NCBI GenBank assembly: GCA_017311185.1
Contig: JAESUZ010000771.1
Location: 1,310,001 to 1,374,000 of the forward strand
Direction of reading: 5' to 3'
Length of the DNA stretch: 64,000 nucleotides
Origin: Proteles cristata cristata
Taxonomy: Eukaryota; Chordata; Mammalia; Carnivora; Hyaenidae
The translations under genes were made by a program, and so were the position numbers. Positions 1 to 44,588 of the stretch are shown here, piece by piece. Positions within the stretch are counted from its first letter, which is position 1. Each line of letters begins with the position of its first letter. A model generated the notes under the pieces. It saw nothing but the letters and a program-made list of their open reading frames with translations. It did not search any database and was not told where the DNA came from.

Positions 1-2027
1 AAATAAAATATTTTTTAAAAAGGCATGAAATGCTATAAGAGGGGTTTTTATACTAATAAACCAATAAAGACTATACAAAGGAATCATGAACTTCTTTACA
101 TGGAATAATAAAGCCCTGAAATCTATAAATGTAAGAGTGGAGCCAATTAAAAATACAAGGAGAAATGGACGAAACACAACAAAAGCACAAAACTTTAAAA
201 TACACCTCTCAGAATTTGATATAAAAAGCAGAGCCCAAAAATGAGGGCTTATTTTAAATCATTAATTTTGAATCACTATTATTTTTCACATATCTGAAAT
301 TGAAGTACATCTTACAATGTTTAAGTTAAATTTTACGGATATTTTAATTATTCCTTAGAAGTATTACTAAATTGATTACATGTATTATGATCAATGGCAT
401 CTTAGAACTTATAATTTATGTCACATCAAACTCCATACCTTAGAGATAATACATATTCTTAAAAGCCCATGGCACATTTACCAAAATTGGTCATACATAA
501 GCCATGAAGAAAACCTCAATAAGTTCTCCCAACTAGAAACTATAGAAGCCATGTTATCTGACCATAACAAAAAAGTAAAAAAATAATGCATACACAAAAT
601 CTATTCAGGAAATGTAAAATACTTTAAAAGAAATTCTAGGGCAAAGAATAAGTCAAAACTGTAATTACAGACTCTTTGGAAATTTCAGTTAAAATCTTAT
701 ATGTCACACTCCAGAAGACAAGGCCAAAGCTTATCCCATGAAAAAAATTTCTAGTTGCAAATGCTTTTATTATTAAGGTAGGAAAAAAGGACAAAGACAC
801 AAACTAATCATTTGACCTAAAGCACTTTAAAAATACACAGAAATTCTTAGAAAGAAATGATTAAATTTAAAGCAAAAATTATTAAGGAATTAGAAATCAA
901 GTCCTCATAGAATTAATAAAATCCATTAACTAGGTCTTTAAAAAACAGTAATTATCTTTCAAATCTATCCTTCCCAAAATATTCACACAAATAAGAAACA
1001 TCAGATGAGAAGCACATTAATTCTGGATACAAAAGAGTTTAAAGTATTAAAAAAATACATGTACTAATCTTACACTATTAAATTTGAAAATCTCAATAAA
1101 AGGGCAATTTTCTAAGAAAAGAAAATTATCAAAATTGATTCAAGAAGGTAAAAAAAAAAAATCCCACCAACTTTGAATAATAATTGAAGAAACAGTTGTC
1201 CAGTAACTCTTCCCCCCAAACAGCATTGAATCCCTATTATTTAAAAAATGATTTCTATTGTACCTTCAAAGAATAGATAATTTCTATACTAAAATAGTGT
1301 AAAAATTCTCAATTCATAACCCTCATGGTAAAACCTGTCAAAAAAATAGCAATACCAATTAAATACATAAATATACATGCAAAATTTCAAACAACTTATT
1401 AGCAAATTAATGGGACAGTGTGCCATGATCAAAAGGGTTCATTCTAGGATGTACAGATGGCACCACTATCAAATCTATTGACTACTACCAAGAGATTAAA
1501 AAAAGAAAAACCCCATGGTTATCTCACTAGGTACTAAATAAAAGGGCTTTTGATGAAAATTCAACATGTGATCCTGAGGAAAATGTTACTATCCTAGTAA
1601 TTAGAAGGCTACTTTTTCCACATGATCTACTGAAACGATTAACAACCACAGAACTGAACACTGATGCATTAGATGTAGTTTCTTTATAAAGACGGAACAA
1701 GATAAGGCTGACTACCATAAGTGCTGTTACAGTTAATATTGTTCGGGAACTTCTACCCAATAACAGAAAACAGGAGTATGGATACTGGAGAACTCTTAAC
1801 TCTTAAAAATGGTCAGTGTTTAGAGAAAACTATTATTTTCTAAAACCTCAAGCAGATAAAGCAAAAAAATAATGTTATGAAAATTAAGTTACATGAGACA
1901 AAAGCAACAATTGCTTTCCTTCAAAACTGTAGTAACTAGTTTGAAAAAGATGATGGAAAACAGATCGCAGTCGCAGTAATAAGAAAATATATAACCACTC
2001 AGGGATAAAATAAATAAGAATACTACT

Positions 2028-2261
2028 GGGGCACCTGGGTGGCTCAGCTGGTTAAGCGTCCAACTTCGGCTCAGGTCATGTTCTCATGGTTCACGGGTTT
2101 GTGGGTTCAAGCCCCGCGTCGGGCTCTGTGCTGACAGCTAGCTCAGAGCCTGGAGCCTGCTTTGGATTCTGTGTCTCCCTCTCTCTCTGATCCCCCCTTG
2201 CTCATGCTCTCTCTTTCCCTCTCTCTCAGAAATAAATAAAAACATTAAAAAATAAAAAAAA
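2028..2261 (+). mobile_element. CAN-SINE (felid type)
   Basis: tRNA-like head GGGGCACCTGGGTGGCTCAG, CT-rich linker and A-rich tail. Flanked by 9-base target duplications AATACTACT at 2019-2027 and 2262-2270. It forms a tail-to-tail pair with the next SINE. Confidence 0.93.
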
Positions 2262-2316
2262 AATACTACTATGAGAAGTAAACAATGACGTGGGGAAAAT
2301 TAGCCTCCTATAACTT

Positions 2317-2541
2317 AAAAAAAAATTTTTTTTAATGTTTTATTTATTTCTGAGAGAGAGAGACAGCGTGAACAGGGGAGGGTCAGAGAGAGACACACAC
2401 ACAGAATCTGAAGGAGGCTCCAGGCTCTGAGCTAGCTGTCAGCACAGAGAGTTCGACGTGGGGCTCGAACCCATGAACTGTGAGATCATGACCTGAGCCG
2501 AAGTCGGACGCTCAATCGACTGAGCCACCCAGGCACCCTGA
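2317..2541 (-). mobile_element. CAN-SINE (felid type)
   Basis: Reverse-oriented copy ending in CCACCCAGGCACCC. A 13-base target duplication CCTCCTATAACTT is at 2304-2316 and 2542-2554. Confidence 0.94.
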
Positions 2542-3126
2542 CCTCCTATAACTTTTAAAGTCACACAGAGAGCAAAATAAAACCATAAAAGTAAGAGACA
2601 GAAATGCAGGCACAGATTTTTACAATCTTGGATTGAGGTCTTTTTAAACGTTAACATCAAAGGCAGTAATCACAAAAAGATTTTACTACATAAAAACATA
2701 AAAGCATTATATTGCAAAACACATCATATATAAAGATAAAAAAAAAATGACAAATGGGGAAAGTACCAGCAATGTAGGACAGAGTTAAGATACTTAACAT
2801 ACAGTGATTTCTCATGAAGCCATTACAAAAAGGTGAAGATCTCAGTAGGAAAAAGAAAAGCAAGAGGTCTGAACAGGCAATTCACTAAAGCATAGTAATC
2901 AATGACATAAAAAACATTTAAAAAATGTTGAATTCATCAAAGAAATGTAAAACAAAGTAACACACCACTTACTTGTACCTCATATTAGAAAAGTTGAAAA
3001 CCAGTAATACCCAGTGTTGCCAGAAGTAAGGGGAAAGCAGTACAACTTTTCTGTAGGAAAATTTTGTAAACTATAACAAGTATCAACAAGATGTATGATT
3101 TTTGGACATCAAAATTCCAATTGTAG

Positions 3127-3323
3127 GGGCGCCTGGGTGGCTCAGTCGGTTAAGCATCCAACTTCAGCTCAGGTCATGATCTCACGGCTTGTGGGTTTGA
3201 GCCCCACGTCAGGCTCTGTGCTGACAGCTCAGAGCTTGGAGGCTGCTTCAGATTCTGTATCTCTCTCTGACCCTCCCCTGCTCACGCTGTCTCTCTCTTT
3301 CTCTCAAAAATTAAAAAAAAAAA
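3127..3323 (+). mobile_element. CAN-SINE (felid type)
   Basis: Full head, body and A-tail. Target duplication TCCAATTGTAG at 3116-3126 and 3324-3334. Confidence 0.94.
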
Positions 3324-3390
3324 TCCAATTGTAGATTATCCTAAGAAAACACAAAAGTGCACAAAATTTAGCTATTAAAAAGAAAGATGT

Positions 3391-3607
3391 GGGGCGCCTG
3401 GGTGGCTTAGTCGGTTAAGCGTCCAACTTTCGCTTGGGTCATGATCTCGCAGTTCGTGGGTTCGAGCCCCGCTTCGGGCTCTGTGCTGACTGCCAGCTCA
3501 GAGCCTGGAGCCTGTTTCAGTCTGTGACTCCCTCTCTCTCTGACCCTCCCCTGCTCACACTGTCTCTCTCTCTCTCTCTCCTAAAAATAAATTAAAAAAA
3601 AAAAAAG
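3391..3607 (+). mobile_element. CAN-SINE, divergent subfamily
   Basis: Shares with the copies at 14424 and 48330 the markers GGCTTAGTCGG, ACTTTCGCTT, GACTGCCAGCTCAGAGCC or a close form, and CAGTCTGTGACTCC. Target duplication AGAAAGATGT at 3381-3390 and about 3610-3619. Confidence 0.93.
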
Positions 3608-3939
3608 AAAGAAAGATGTAGCTACAAAGATATTCATCATTGTAACATTGCTTACAATAGGAAGAAATTAATATATGTGTATTTATATATTAAGTATGTT
3701 AATGAAATCATATTATACACTATACTGCAACCATTAAAATTACTATGAGAGGAAGACCTTGTATATGAAAAGCCATGCAGGTAACAATTACATTTTTGTT
3801 TTAAAAAAGGAAATGTACGTGTGTTTTATACATTAACATAGGTATATATAAATATATACATTTTTTCTTCTCTAGAAAGAAATCTAAAAGAACAAAAATG
3901 TTAACTATTTCTCTCTGGATAATGGAACTACCTGAGTAT

Positions 3940-4440
3940 TAATTATCTACTGCTGCATAACAAAATGTGCCAAAGTTTGGCAGCTTAAACAAAAAAATAT
4001 TCATTATCTCGGTTTCTATGGGCAAGGAATTGGGGCACAGCTTAGCTGGCTGGTTCTGCCTCGGAGTTTCTCGCAGTTTCCGACAGGATGTTGGTGGAGG
4101 CCAGTCATCTGAAGACTTCGCTGGGGCTGAAGGATCGATCCACGTCTAAGACTCACTCACACTCTGTGGGCACGAGGACTCAATTCCTTGCTTCACGGGC
4201 CTCTTCACAGGCAAGGCTGTTTCCTGACATGGCAGCTAGCATCGCCAGAGCCAAAAGTGTTCAAGATAGAACAAGGCAGAAGATACAAGGTCTTTCATGG
4301 CCTATCCTAGAAAGTCCCACTGTTATTCCTGCTACATTCTACTCATTAGAAGCAAGTCCCTAAGCCCAGCCCACACTCAAGTAGAGAATCAGGGTCTACC
4401 TCCTAAAGGAAAGCTCATCCAACAATTTGTGGACATATTT
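3940..4440. repeat. Ancient interspersed repeat, family not assigned
   Basis: Text such as CTGCTGCATAACAAA, then GCAGCTTAAACAA and CAGCCCACACTCAAG, follows a consensus seen at many mammalian loci. The two small ORFs inside it are not genes. Confidence 0.5.
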
Positions 4441-5620
4441 TTAAATCCCCGTAACAGGTGACCTGTGGCATACTCAGAAAAAAATCGGTAATTTACTTTC
4501 TAAATGGAAAGTTAATTTCACAAATACTTCCCTCCCATACATATACACGAAGAGGCAATTTAAAAAACATATATCCACAATAAGCATGAAGTGCCTGCCT
4601 GAAGAGGTAACACAATTCTGAGTTCGAATCACAGAAAAATGGCACCTAAAACAAGTTCTATAATATACTTTACCATTTAGAGTACCACTCTTAGTAAATT
4701 CTAAGCAGCAAACGAACAAAGTAGAGCCTATCACCTAGACAAAGTTACTTCAGAATGAGGAACAGTCTGGAGGAAAATGGTGTTTGGCTTGAAAGAAGAC
4801 TCATGGAGGAGAGAGAGCAAACAAATCACTACCTCCAACTATACAAAGCGTTGTCATGGGTGAAAGTGACAACGCTTCAGAGGCGGAACTTGAATCAATG
4901 AGTCAGAGTCACAGGGATGCAAAGTGGCTCATACAAGAACTTTCTAACAAACAATCAGAGTTGTTAAAAACCAGAACAAGCTGCTCAGTGAATGCTCCTG
5001 GTAGCCTGGGAGGAGTGTGTGGAGACTGGGGCCAGGTGGTGCGAGGCCTTCAGCTACTCTAAGGTTCATGTCCAACCTGAACCCTACTCACACCGATGTG
5101 GCAGGTGTTGAAACCAAACCTACGGCCCTTCCCACAGCAGCGGACCTGACACTAGGTCCTATGCCATGAGGCATAAGTGAAAAGCACAGTGCTTGGCACA
5201 GTGTGTGGCAGAGTGTGCTTTAGTGCTTTATAAATATTAGCTATTACATCTGCGTTGACTCAGAGTGTGACAAGATGTTCACTAAGTCCCTTCCAGTTTC
5301 TCAGACTTCATAAATAAGTTAAGATCACTATAATTAATGATTAATAATCCTGATGGTCAGCTTCAGTAATATACTTAAGGGTGGGAATGACAAGGCTGGG
5401 ATGGCTGGACATGCTTTGGGAAACCACAAAGAACAGAGGCAGTCACTTCTTTAGACATGTAAAAACCACAAAAATCAGAACTAAACATATTCAAACAAGT
5501 CATATCCTCTTCTGGCACATGTGGTCTGCTTTCTGGAATGAAAGTATTTTAAAACAGAGACTCAAACTGGGCTATTTCACCAACTCAGAGCAAATTAGAT
5601 TATCACAATTAGTTTATTCA

Positions 5621-16951
<11,331 letters not shown>

Positions 16952-17210
16952 CCCACCCACGACTCGCGCAGCTATATATCACTTCCTTCAATAACTCTTC
17001 CGCCCCCCTCCTCACCGCTGTGCCAGCGCTCAGGCGCGCCTATGACGTCAGGAGATCGCCGGCAAGAAGTGGGTGGGGTTGGGCCGGCTTTGGGGGAGGG
17101 GCCAAAGGGACGGCTCTGTTCTCGCGAAGTTTGTAGAGAAGCAACGCTAGTTGGGAAAGACTGCTGGTGCCGGGGTGCGAGAGCGTTAGTAACTGCAGTG
17201 GTTTGGGCGG
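16952..17210 (-). promoter_or_regulatory. DGUOK: DGUOK CpG-island promoter
   Basis: The stretch from about 16640 to 17210 is GC- and CpG-rich, unlike its surroundings. On or near the minus-strand promoter I see a full palindromic CRE TGACGTCA at 17043-17050, TCTCGCGA at 17120-17127 (close to the BANP/ZBTB33 element), a G-rich Sp1/KLF-like run near 17093-17102, an ETS-like GGAAGTG at about 16979-16985 and a TATATA at about 16973-16978. Mixed housekeeping features fit a ubiquitous metabolic gene. The transcription start was not determined. Confidence 0.75.
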
Positions 17211-18649
17211 CTTAGCCTCTCTGTGCTTGTTTGTCGGAAGAGCAACATTGTAAAAGAGATGGACTCTCAACAATCTCCTCACCTTTGTAGTGTAACTTTA
17301 AGTCGTAACTAAAGACAAAGTAATTGTGACTTTAAGCGAGGCTTTTCCAGGTGTTTGTTTGCTTCTTATTCTAATAGGGGTAGAAATTGGACCATTTTAA
17401 GCAGGAAAATGACGCAATCTGATGATGTACACCAGTTAACTTTTTCCCATTCACGGTGACGCGCAGCACAATGCTGGCGCATTACTGAATAAATCAACAA
17501 ATTAGTTCATTACATCCCACCCCTTATTTTGTCTCTTGAATGAATAAGTAAACGTTCATTGTCGATTTGCACAGCAGCCAAAAATCCCATTAGGATAAAG
17601 TGGGTGGAGGCTCAGGATATGAGTGGAACTCGTTTAAACCATAGATTGGGCTCTGTGGGTGTGAACCATGGCAAGGGGGAGCTGCAGGCCCTCGTGGGGT
17701 GGTGGGGATTCTGAGTGGGACTTGTAAAAGGATGAGCGGAGCCAGGGCTAGAGAGACTTGCTGGTGTATAAACCTGGAGTCCCGCCGTTGGTGGACAGCT
17801 GTGCTCTGTGGAGGGGCAGGGACAGTTCTGAGCTGCCACCACCCTGTGAGGCCCTGACTAGCTTTGTCCTGCCACCACCAGCATTGTCATAAAGACCTCA
17901 GAACTAACGATTTATGAAATGTTGTCAGAGGGTATTGTCCAGTTTCCATCATTGAAACCACAAGAGTCAAACCAGGAATCCAACAGTTAAACCAGCCTTC
18001 AGGCAACGCTCTCAGATGGGGGAGGTTTTAGGAAACTGGGATGATTGCGATGGGCTGGGGAAGGGTTTGGGGCTGGGACACCTGTCTTGCATAGCAAGCA
18101 CAAGACCTTTTTCTTATGTTTCTTATGTTTATATGGGATGGTTGAAGTGATGTTCATATGTTAAGCACATTATTTTAAAGTATAGATTATAAATTTATTT
18201 AGGATAACCTGGATGCAGCACTGATAGATATGGAACAACTAAGGTCTGTCCCATCCTGTGCTCCCACTCTCACAGGCACCTCCGTGTAAAATTACTGCTT
18301 GCATTTCTTTAGCTATGGAAGCTCAGACTTGGAAAATATTCATCCAAACAAGTTTGAGAGGCTCTCTGAGCCCCCAAGGTCCCCCTGGGTTATCCGGAAA
18401 GTTAAATGAGGAAATTGTCGACCACCTTAGGTGAAGACAGGCAACTAACCTGTTCCTGAAAATTAGAGCCACTGAAAGTTATTGTGTTTTTAGACTTTAT
18501 AGTGAAGGGTAATAAGTAGTGAAGAAAAGCATGTGCATCATAAGTATACAGTTTAATAAAAATTTCACAAACTGAATGTGTTCCTTGGATTCAGATAAAG
18601 AAATAAAGCATTGCTAGTATCTCCAGAATCCATTTGTCCTGCCAGTTAC

Positions 18650-19560
18650 TACCCACCCAAAATAATCCATAGTCTGACTTCTAACAACAGATAATAGTTT
18701 TGCCTGTTCTTTAGATAGATGGAATCATATAATAAGTACTTCTTTTATTCAATCTAATATCTATGAGATTCATCCATGCTATAAATGTAGCTGTAGTTCA
18801 TTCTCATTTCTGTATAGTATTCCAATATGTCACTATACCGCAATGTATTTTATCTATTCTATTGATGGACATGTATGAGTTTCTAGGTTTGGGCTATTAT
18901 GAACAGGGTTGCTATGAATATTCTTGAGTATGTCTTTTGGTGAAGTTAAGCATACAATCTCCTTGAGTAATACCTGTGAGTGGAATTGCTATGTGATAGG
19001 TTATTTGTATGTTCAGCTTTAGTAAATATTCCCAAACAGTAGACAGTTTTTATAGTGTTTGTCCCAGTCAACGCTGCCACCATCATGGGTGAGCGCTGTG
19101 GTCATCCCACATTCTTAACAACAGTTCATATTGTCAGCATTTTCCTTTTGTCCAGTCTGCTGTATATAGTTTTCATCTGCATCCTTCTGATGATTAGTGA
19201 AGTGAAACACTCTTTCGTATGTTTATTGGCTATTTCAGAAACTTCTGTTTTGAAGGACCTAGTCAAGTCCCATGCCCACTTTTCTATTGGTTATCTGTCT
19301 TTTACTTACCATTGTTTGTACATTCTGGATATAAAGTCCTTTGTGAATATTTTCTCATTCTTTTCCTTGCTTTTAAAAAGCTTTCAAATTTCCTTGGTGT
19401 TCAGTGCAAGTAAAAAACTACGATGGTCTAAATTGCCTGTCACTTATCCTGATATCAGTGATGACCCCTCTATTCCCTTTTATTTTGTAGTGTTCATTAT
19501 TATATCATGTATTCACATCTTTCTTGGTCCTAATTCCAAATTCCCAGGAGAGAGAATCTA
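18650..19560. mobile_element. L1M-type fragment
   Basis: Follows a familiar old-L1 text: GATGGAATCATATAATA, then GGGCTATTATGAACAGGG, then CATTCTGGATATAAAGTCC. The 168-codon ORF at 19055-19561 lies wholly inside it and is a by-product. Confidence 0.65.
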
Positions 19561-20928
19561 ACTGGGCCAGCTGTGCCCAAAAGGTAGGGTCTCATGAAAC
19601 GAACACAAAGTGTTTTGCCCCACTCCATGCATTAGGAAGGAAGACAATGAAAGGAATCATTGTGAGCAAGGAAGACATCCTGAAAAGGTGGTGATCAATC
19701 CCTCCTGGAAGGAGTGGACAGGGTAATGGCCACGAAAAGCAGCAGCGTCTTGGTGAACTGAATTACATCCCACTGGCCTACAGGAATGAGGCCACTTTAC
19801 GCTCCTGGGGTTTGTCAGATATCTACCAGGATTTATGAATAAGGGTTGACTACACTACATGGACTCTTGTCATTCAGCATCCATTTCTTCACCAATATCT
19901 GCTGAACATCTACTATGTACCAGGCACTCTTTCTAGTCCTTAGAGTACAGCTCTGAAGGATGTAGTTTTCAAATGTTTGTAAGTGCTGTTGTGACAAATA
20001 GATACAGACCCATGTTACAAAAATGCTACAACATAGCCACAAAAAATAAGAAGATAAACATACACCAATGTGACCTTGACTTTCTTTCGCCACTTGGATG
20101 TCTGGTCAGTTATATTCTCATCTTCAGTGAAAATTTTCTAACATGCTAGATGATGCTAAACTCAGTTTGGTTAAGCCAGGAAGTATGCTTCTAGAATCCT
20201 CCTGCTTTTAGTTAGAGTTGGCCAAAAGAGGACCAGGTGTAATATTTAGAAGGCAGCACCTTAGCCATCATCTGGGGAGATCTCTTTCAGATACTGTGAC
20301 AGATGAGTTCACACAGGGATCCCAGCTTGTCCTCAAAGCCCTAGTGTCTCCTTCCTGGTCATCCTACAGTTGCTTCCAGAACTTCGCTTCCCCAGCTGTT
20401 CCCATCTTCGGGTAAAGTCTCATTCCTATAATAAGCCCCTTCTTCCCATAATGTGCAAGGTGACTCTGTTCCCCTTAATGCACTCTGACTGATAGACCTA
20501 ATCAGAAAGGGAGGCATTTAGGGAGTGATTAGGAGTGTGGGCTCCTGATAGCCAGGGGTGAGGGGTAAGAAAGATAATCTACAAGCAGCACTAACCTCCT
20601 GCCACACTGTTACCACCCAATACACATTGCGTAATAAGTGATGGCTGCCTTGAGCTTGGCCCTCCGTGCCTGGGACATGATTGCTACTTATCTTTAGTTG
20701 ATTACCTGTTGTATTTTGTCTCTCCTCAAGCCATTGTAACCCACCCATGCCCCCCTCACTATCAACACATAGTTTGACTTCCACTGAAGACTTCTAGGAC
20801 AGCACTTCTTGAAGTGGGGCAAGACTGGGTGGGGAGCGACCACTCAGCTTCCCTGTCTTCCCCCACAGGGTGATTCTGATGTACCCTCTACAGCAGGGAT
20901 GCTCGGTGCCCCACGTTTCCTCGGATCC

Positions 20929-20956
20929 TGTGTGTGTGTGTGTGTGTGTGTGTGTG
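20929..20956. repeat. (TG)14 microsatellite
   Basis: Uninterrupted TG dinucleotide run of 28 bases. Confidence 0.97.
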
Positions 20957-21599
20957 GCTGTCCTCTGGCCTCCTCCCCTTGCTCTCTCTCCCAACAGCCA
21001 GTGCCGCCAGCTCTTCTTTGTGATACTGCTCTCATGCTACTGAAGTCCTTTCCCAGAACAGGTGGAAAGCCTGGGACTTTACCTCCCCCCAGGGTGCATC
21101 TTCACCCATCACTGATGGGCTAGTGGAAAAGCCTGGTTGCATCCAGTCAGGCTTTTACACTGGAGTGGCACCGGGGAATCAGGGTGAGGCCACCCTCTGT
21201 GGGACTTTGTCTGAGAAGTCCCCTGCTGGTCTTCCTCTAAGTGCTTGCTCTGCTTCTCTCATTCTGGTCACTGGTTTCCCCGTGAGCACTTCCTGAATAA
21301 ATCATTTGCCTTGTATCCTTACTTCAGGGTCTGCTTCTGGGAAACTTGTCCTAAAACATGACTCCACTAGGGATTTTTGCAAAGCATGCTTCTTCACCCC
21401 ACTCCCGGAGGGGAAGTGTGGGGATGGTGGAGGAAGAATGTCTGACACAGGTCTGTGCACCTCCACTGGGGTCCACTGTCTCCAAATAGGTGTGTCTGGG
21501 AAGGCTCCCAGCCAAGCGGATTCTGCTCAGGGGCAGCAAGGATGGGACTTGGGTAGGCAGAGAGAGTGAAGGGTACACCAGGCAAAAGTGAGGATCTAG

Positions 21600-21770
21600 T
21601 CCTATTAACTAGCTGGATGAATGAGTTAGTTCATACACTAGCTGTAAAATGGGAATGATGTTAGTATCTGTTCATAGTGTTACAGTGAGGATTAAATGAG
21701 GAAATCATTGTCAGGCTCTTAACCTAGGGCCTCATGTATCGTAAGCACTCAGCCAATGTTAGCTATTATG
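21600..21770 (+). repeat. MIR SINE remnant
   Basis: Core-like text TGTAAAATGGGAATGATG followed by GAGGATTAAATGAG and GTAAGCACTCAGCCAATG. Confidence 0.7.
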
Positions 21771-22020
21771 ATCCCTTACTTTCTCACAGTACTCTCTGCG
21801 TGCTTCTCTTTCACCTCAAATCATTGTCTTCCCTATGTCTTCTCTGGCTTTATGCAGTGAGACTTTGACAGGCAGGAACCATCTTTGCTGGATACACAAA
21901 TTTTGTGGGGGCTTACCCAGTAATAGTAGAGGCTGAAAATTCAGTAAATACTTGTGAAATTAAACAGAATTGACCAAGAGCAGAGAGTGGGGAGCAAATA
22001 ATGAGAGAAAAAGAGAATGT

Positions 22021-22142
22021 GAGAGAAAGAAGGAGAAAGCGGAGGAGTAGGAGGAAGAGAAGGAGAAGAAAAGGGGGGAGAAGAACAACAAGAAGGGGGA
22101 GGGGGAGGAGGAGGAGGAGAAAAAGAAAGAAAGAAAGAAAAG
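22021..22142 (+). repeat. Near-homopurine tract
   Basis: 122 bases with only four pyrimidines. Pure purine runs are 22049-22085 (37) and 22090-22142 (53), with GGA and GAAA units. It sits about 550 bases past the ACTG2 poly(A) signal. Confidence 0.95.
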
Positions 22143-22439
22143 CCAGAGTGCTGCTCTTTTCTTAGCTTTGGGGCAAGATACAGCCTAATCCTCAATAACA
22201 AAGGGCTTCATAGAGATCTTAAGCCACGATGACCTTCCTCCACACAAGTTCAAACATTGTGTTTGAACCATTCATAAACCAGCCTATAAACCTTGTGTTT
22301 CTCTTGGGGTTTGTGTTCTCTGTGTATCGCCTTTGAGTAAAAGGACAGACATCTCTGAAAGCCCTGGTTTCTTAACATGTGGCCCCCTCCTCCAAGAGTC
22401 ATCTCGCCCTCATTCTTATTCACGTTGAAGGAAAAGGAA

Positions 22440-22620
22440 ACAAGGTAGTGGAGCAAGAGTGCTAGCTTTAGAGTTAGACACACTTGGATTTCAGTCTTGG
22501 TTCTGTGGTCTTCAGCAAGTCCTTAACTTCTCTGAGCCTCAATTTCCTCATCCGTAATATGGGGATGTATGTAACTCACAGGATCATTGTGTGGATTAAA
22601 AGTAAGGTGTGAAAAGCCCA
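22440..22620 (+). repeat. MIR SINE remnant
   Basis: Clear MIR core: CTCTGAGCCTCAATTTCC, then TCATCCGTAATATGGGGATG and GTGGATTAAAAG. Opposite in orientation to ACTG2. Confidence 0.8.
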
Positions 22621-22674
22621 TAGCACCATGTAAAAGCCCAGGAGGGTGGGGAGGGGAGAAAAAGCCCCACACAG

Positions 22675-44297
<21,623 letters not shown>

Positions 44298-44410
44298 TCT
44301 TTGGCATAAATACCAGAGCAATATAAAACCCCAGAGGCGGATCTTCTTTAAACAGAGTCCCTAAAAAGGCCAGCTGACGGTGTGTTAACAATATTACCAT
44401 ATAAGGTGGT
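44298..44410 (-). promoter_or_regulatory. ACTG2: ACTG2 proximal promoter with two CArG boxes, E-box and TATA
   Basis: Seen: TATA-like TTTTATAT on the minus strand at 44321-44328; CArG box CCTAAAAAGG at 44360-44369, directly followed by an E-box CAGCTG at 44371-44376; second perfect CArG box CCATATAAGG at 44397-44406; a G-rich KLF/Sp1-like tract at 44428-44450. Known: SRF dimers with myocardin bind paired CArG boxes to switch on smooth-muscle genes. Inferred: this cluster drives ACTG2 in visceral smooth muscle. Confidence 0.8.
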
Positions 44411-44528
44411 TTTTTCAATAAATCGGCCTTGGGGGGTGGGGAAAGGGGCTGGGTAGAGTGAATTATCATTTGAGAAATGTATGCAAAAGGACTCCAGTGG
44501 CAACAGCCCTGGTGCTGGCGGATTTGTT

Positions 44529-44588
44529 CCTTTTATGCTGCACTTGCATCAACAAAACTCACACCAGGCCTTATAAGCTGCCCAGAGT
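44529..44588 (-). promoter_or_regulatory. Two CArG-like sites upstream of the ACTG2 promoter
   Basis: CCTTTTATGC at 44529-44538 and CCTTATAAGC at 44579-44588 each differ from CC(A/T)6GG at one base. They lie about 230-290 bases upstream of the predicted start. They may be weak SRF sites; chance cannot be excluded. Confidence 0.35.

Larger units (their letters stand above)
60..3940 (+). mobile_element. Old L1 fragment, ORF2 to 3' region, broken by SINEs
   Basis: The A-rich strand and reading fragments match L1 ORF2 wording, for example near 1690-1760 (the region before the RT catalytic motif). L1-like 3' sequence runs on after each inserted SINE. Many stops and frameshifts; no intact ORF. Subfamily not assigned. 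Confidence 0.6.
17211..22674. other. Intergenic spacer between ACTG2 and DGUOK
   Basis: 5.7 kb with no supported gene. I see nothing definite at 17280-18650. Then come an L1-like segment, an LTR-like end with AATAAA near 21296, a (TG)n tract, two MIRs and a purine tract. Confidence 0.6.

Noticed and set aside
3095..3334. Recurring small ORFs with WVAQSVKHPTSAQVMIS-like peptides
   Set aside because: They are translations of the tRNA-like half of CAN-SINEs, found wherever a copy sits in either orientation.
19055..19561. 168-codon plus-strand ORF with hydrophobic stretches resembling a membrane protein
   Set aside because: Lies in an old L1M-type segment whose T-rich strand reads as Phe/Leu/Ile-rich.
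21941..22201. 86-codon minus-strand ORF with a proline run
   Set aside because: It is the translation of the pyrimidine strand of the homopurine tract.
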